This document shows positions 52,840-53,479 of a DNA stretch of 53,479 nucleotides, one piece after another (within the stretch, counting starts at the first letter, position 1; each line of letters opens with the position of its first letter). Where the stretch lies: positions 1 through 53,479 of the forward strand of contig CALUSM010000017.1 of the NCBI GenBank assembly GCA_944323445.1. Reading direction: 5' to 3'. The notes under the pieces were generated by a model. It did no database searches, was not told the DNA's origin, and saw only the letters and a program-made list of their open reading frames with translations. The stretch comes from an uncultured Bacteroidales bacterium (GTDB taxonomy: Bacteria > Bacteroidota > Bacteroidia > Bacteroidales > UBA932). The position numbers and the translations under genes are program-made.

Positions 52840-52885
52840 TTGCCGCAACGGCACCGTTTTGCGGAATTCTCTGCCGTTGCGGCAA
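52840..52885. repeat. Palindrome 3a of a mirror-loop pair
   Basis: Perfect 14-bp arms TTGCCGCAACGGCA / TGCCGTTGCGGCAA with an 18-nt loop (CCGTTTTGCGGAATTCTC). It lies between divergent genes, so it cannot be a simple terminator. Confidence 0.8.
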
Positions 52886-52944
52886 TGTCTTTTCTGCACA
52901 ACCGCTGTCACAGGCGCTCTGGACGGCATCGACCCGCCGCCTCC

Positions 52945-52990
52945 TTGCCACAACGGCAGCAAATCACGCGAAACACTGCCATTGCGGCAA
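52945..52990. repeat. Palindrome 3b of a mirror-loop pair
   Basis: Arms TTGCCACAACGGCA / TGCCATTGCGGCAA (two mismatches), again with an 18-nt loop (GCAAATCACGCGAAACAC). Its reverse complement agrees with the loop of the copy at 52840 at 11 of 18 positions. The right arm supplies the TTG used as -33 element by the promoter of the gene at 53033. Confidence 0.8.
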
Positions 52991-53011
52991 CAGAATTTTT
53001 CCGTACTTTTG
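52982..53011 (+). promoter_or_regulatory. Promoter of the right-edge gene
   Basis: TTG (52982-52984), 19 nt, then TACTTTTG (53004-53011), a full consensus match, 21 nt before ATG 53033. The -33 element is part of palindrome 3b. Confidence 0.6.
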
Positions 53012-53032
53012 TCTGCAGATAAAGCATCACCC

Positions 53033-53479
53033 ATGGACGAGAGACTTCTGATAAAATGCGACAGCAGCATCTACGCCGACAACATTTCGAGCGTACTGGA
53101 AGCCAACAATATCACTGTGCGCAGGCACGACGATGAAAGCACTGACCGGCGGACCGGAGCGCATGGTCCTGACTCCGGCACCGCACTGTACGTACCCGAC
53201 AAGGACTACGAAAAAGCCCTGGAGATAATCGCCCCCATCGCCGACAGGATGCACGAAGCCATCCCCTTCTGCCCCAAATGCGGCAGCGACAACGCCATAC
53301 CCATAGCCCCTTCCCGGTACACCACCGCGGTTATAGTCGCGTCCGTCATCCTGGGACTCGGCTCAGGCTTCTATCCCTGGTGGTCATTGCTGCTCGGCAT
53401 TAAGTCCGGCACCGGCAGCATCATCGCCGGGATATTCCTGCTGCTCGCCATCTTCATGGCCATGTCCACCAAATACCTG
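53033..53479 (+). CDS. Membrane protein with DUF2007-like domain and zinc ribbon (3' end beyond window)
   Basis: Open from ATG 53033 to the edge (149 codons, no stop). Residues 1-75 resemble the small ACT-like DUF2007 'putative signal transducing' domain: LIKCDSSIYADNISSVLEANNITVRRHDD, then ALYVPDKDYEKALEII. A CPKCGS half-zinc-ribbon follows at about residue 84, then two hydrophobic segments (AVIVASVILGLGSGF and SIIAGIFLLLAIFMAM). The arrangement is frequent in small Bacteroidota membrane proteins of unknown function. The C-terminus is not seen. Confidence 0.7.
   Translation, partial: MDERLLIKCDSSIYADNISSVLEANNITVRRHDDESTDRRTGAHGPDSGTALYVPDKDYEKALEIIAPIADRMHEAIPFCPKCGSDNAIPIAPSRYTTAVIVASVILGLGSGFYPWWSLLLGIKSGTGSIIAGIFLLLAIFMAMSTKYL

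Overview
The window reads as a chromosomal segment of an anaerobic member of the Bacteroidales (Bacteroidota) with fairly high GC. The evidence is the recurring Bacteroidota -7 promoter box TAnnTTTG, seen upstream of most transcription units; families typical of the group (DUF5723, a DUF6175-like and a DUF6913-like protein, a TonB-receptor-type barrel paired with a membrane-anchored LuxR-like regulator, six-bladed beta-propeller lipoproteins); two [FeFe]-hydrogenase maturases; and a PPi-linked pyruvate phosphate dikinase. Genus cannot be fixed by eye. An uncultured gut lineage is a reasonable guess, not a result.

Layout. 1-335: intergenic, with two palindromes whose loops are mirror images and an outward promoter between them. 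336-12385: housekeeping: pncB (NAD salvage), convergent nhaD and folC, then purL-phoH and ppdK. 12540-16442: a four-gene operon of exported proteins (two LPP20-like, one DUF6175-like, one small), ending in a multidomain LPP20/carboxypeptidase-regulatory/LamG protein; this is the best candidate for an uncharacterised envelope system. 16444-18717: hydF-hydE without hydG. 18782-21127: a DUF6913-like gene, a DUF368 (PopT-type) lipid-carrier translocase and an EamA transporter. 21190-29460: a large TamB-like gene, mtaB-folB, an RsmI-like methyltransferase, a metallo-beta-lactamase-fold hydrolase and a MaoC hot-dog protein. 41280 down to 29543: one long leftward run gpsA-pgi-addB-like-addA-like-HMA protein-lipoprotein-DUF5723. 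41557-44308: an esterase/lipase, a DUF554 protein and an EamA transporter with a His-rich loop.

44309-53479 is the most accessory part. It holds a 0.4-kb repeat array, the regulator/barrel pair with a putative operator, an AT-rich AAA_14/DUF4143 ATPase that looks acquired, two propeller lipoproteins, an unrecognised cytosolic protein and, at the right edge, a truncated membrane protein gene.

Three structural themes recur. (i) Pairs of short palindromes with mirror-image loops sit in three intergenic regions (REPIN-like). (ii) Several -7 boxes end only 4-12 nt before the start codon, which predicts leaderless or near-leaderless mRNAs. (iii) Convergent genes abut or overlap, with terminator hairpins lying inside the opposing coding sequence. 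No rRNA, tRNA, CRISPR array, integrase or transposase gene was recognised.
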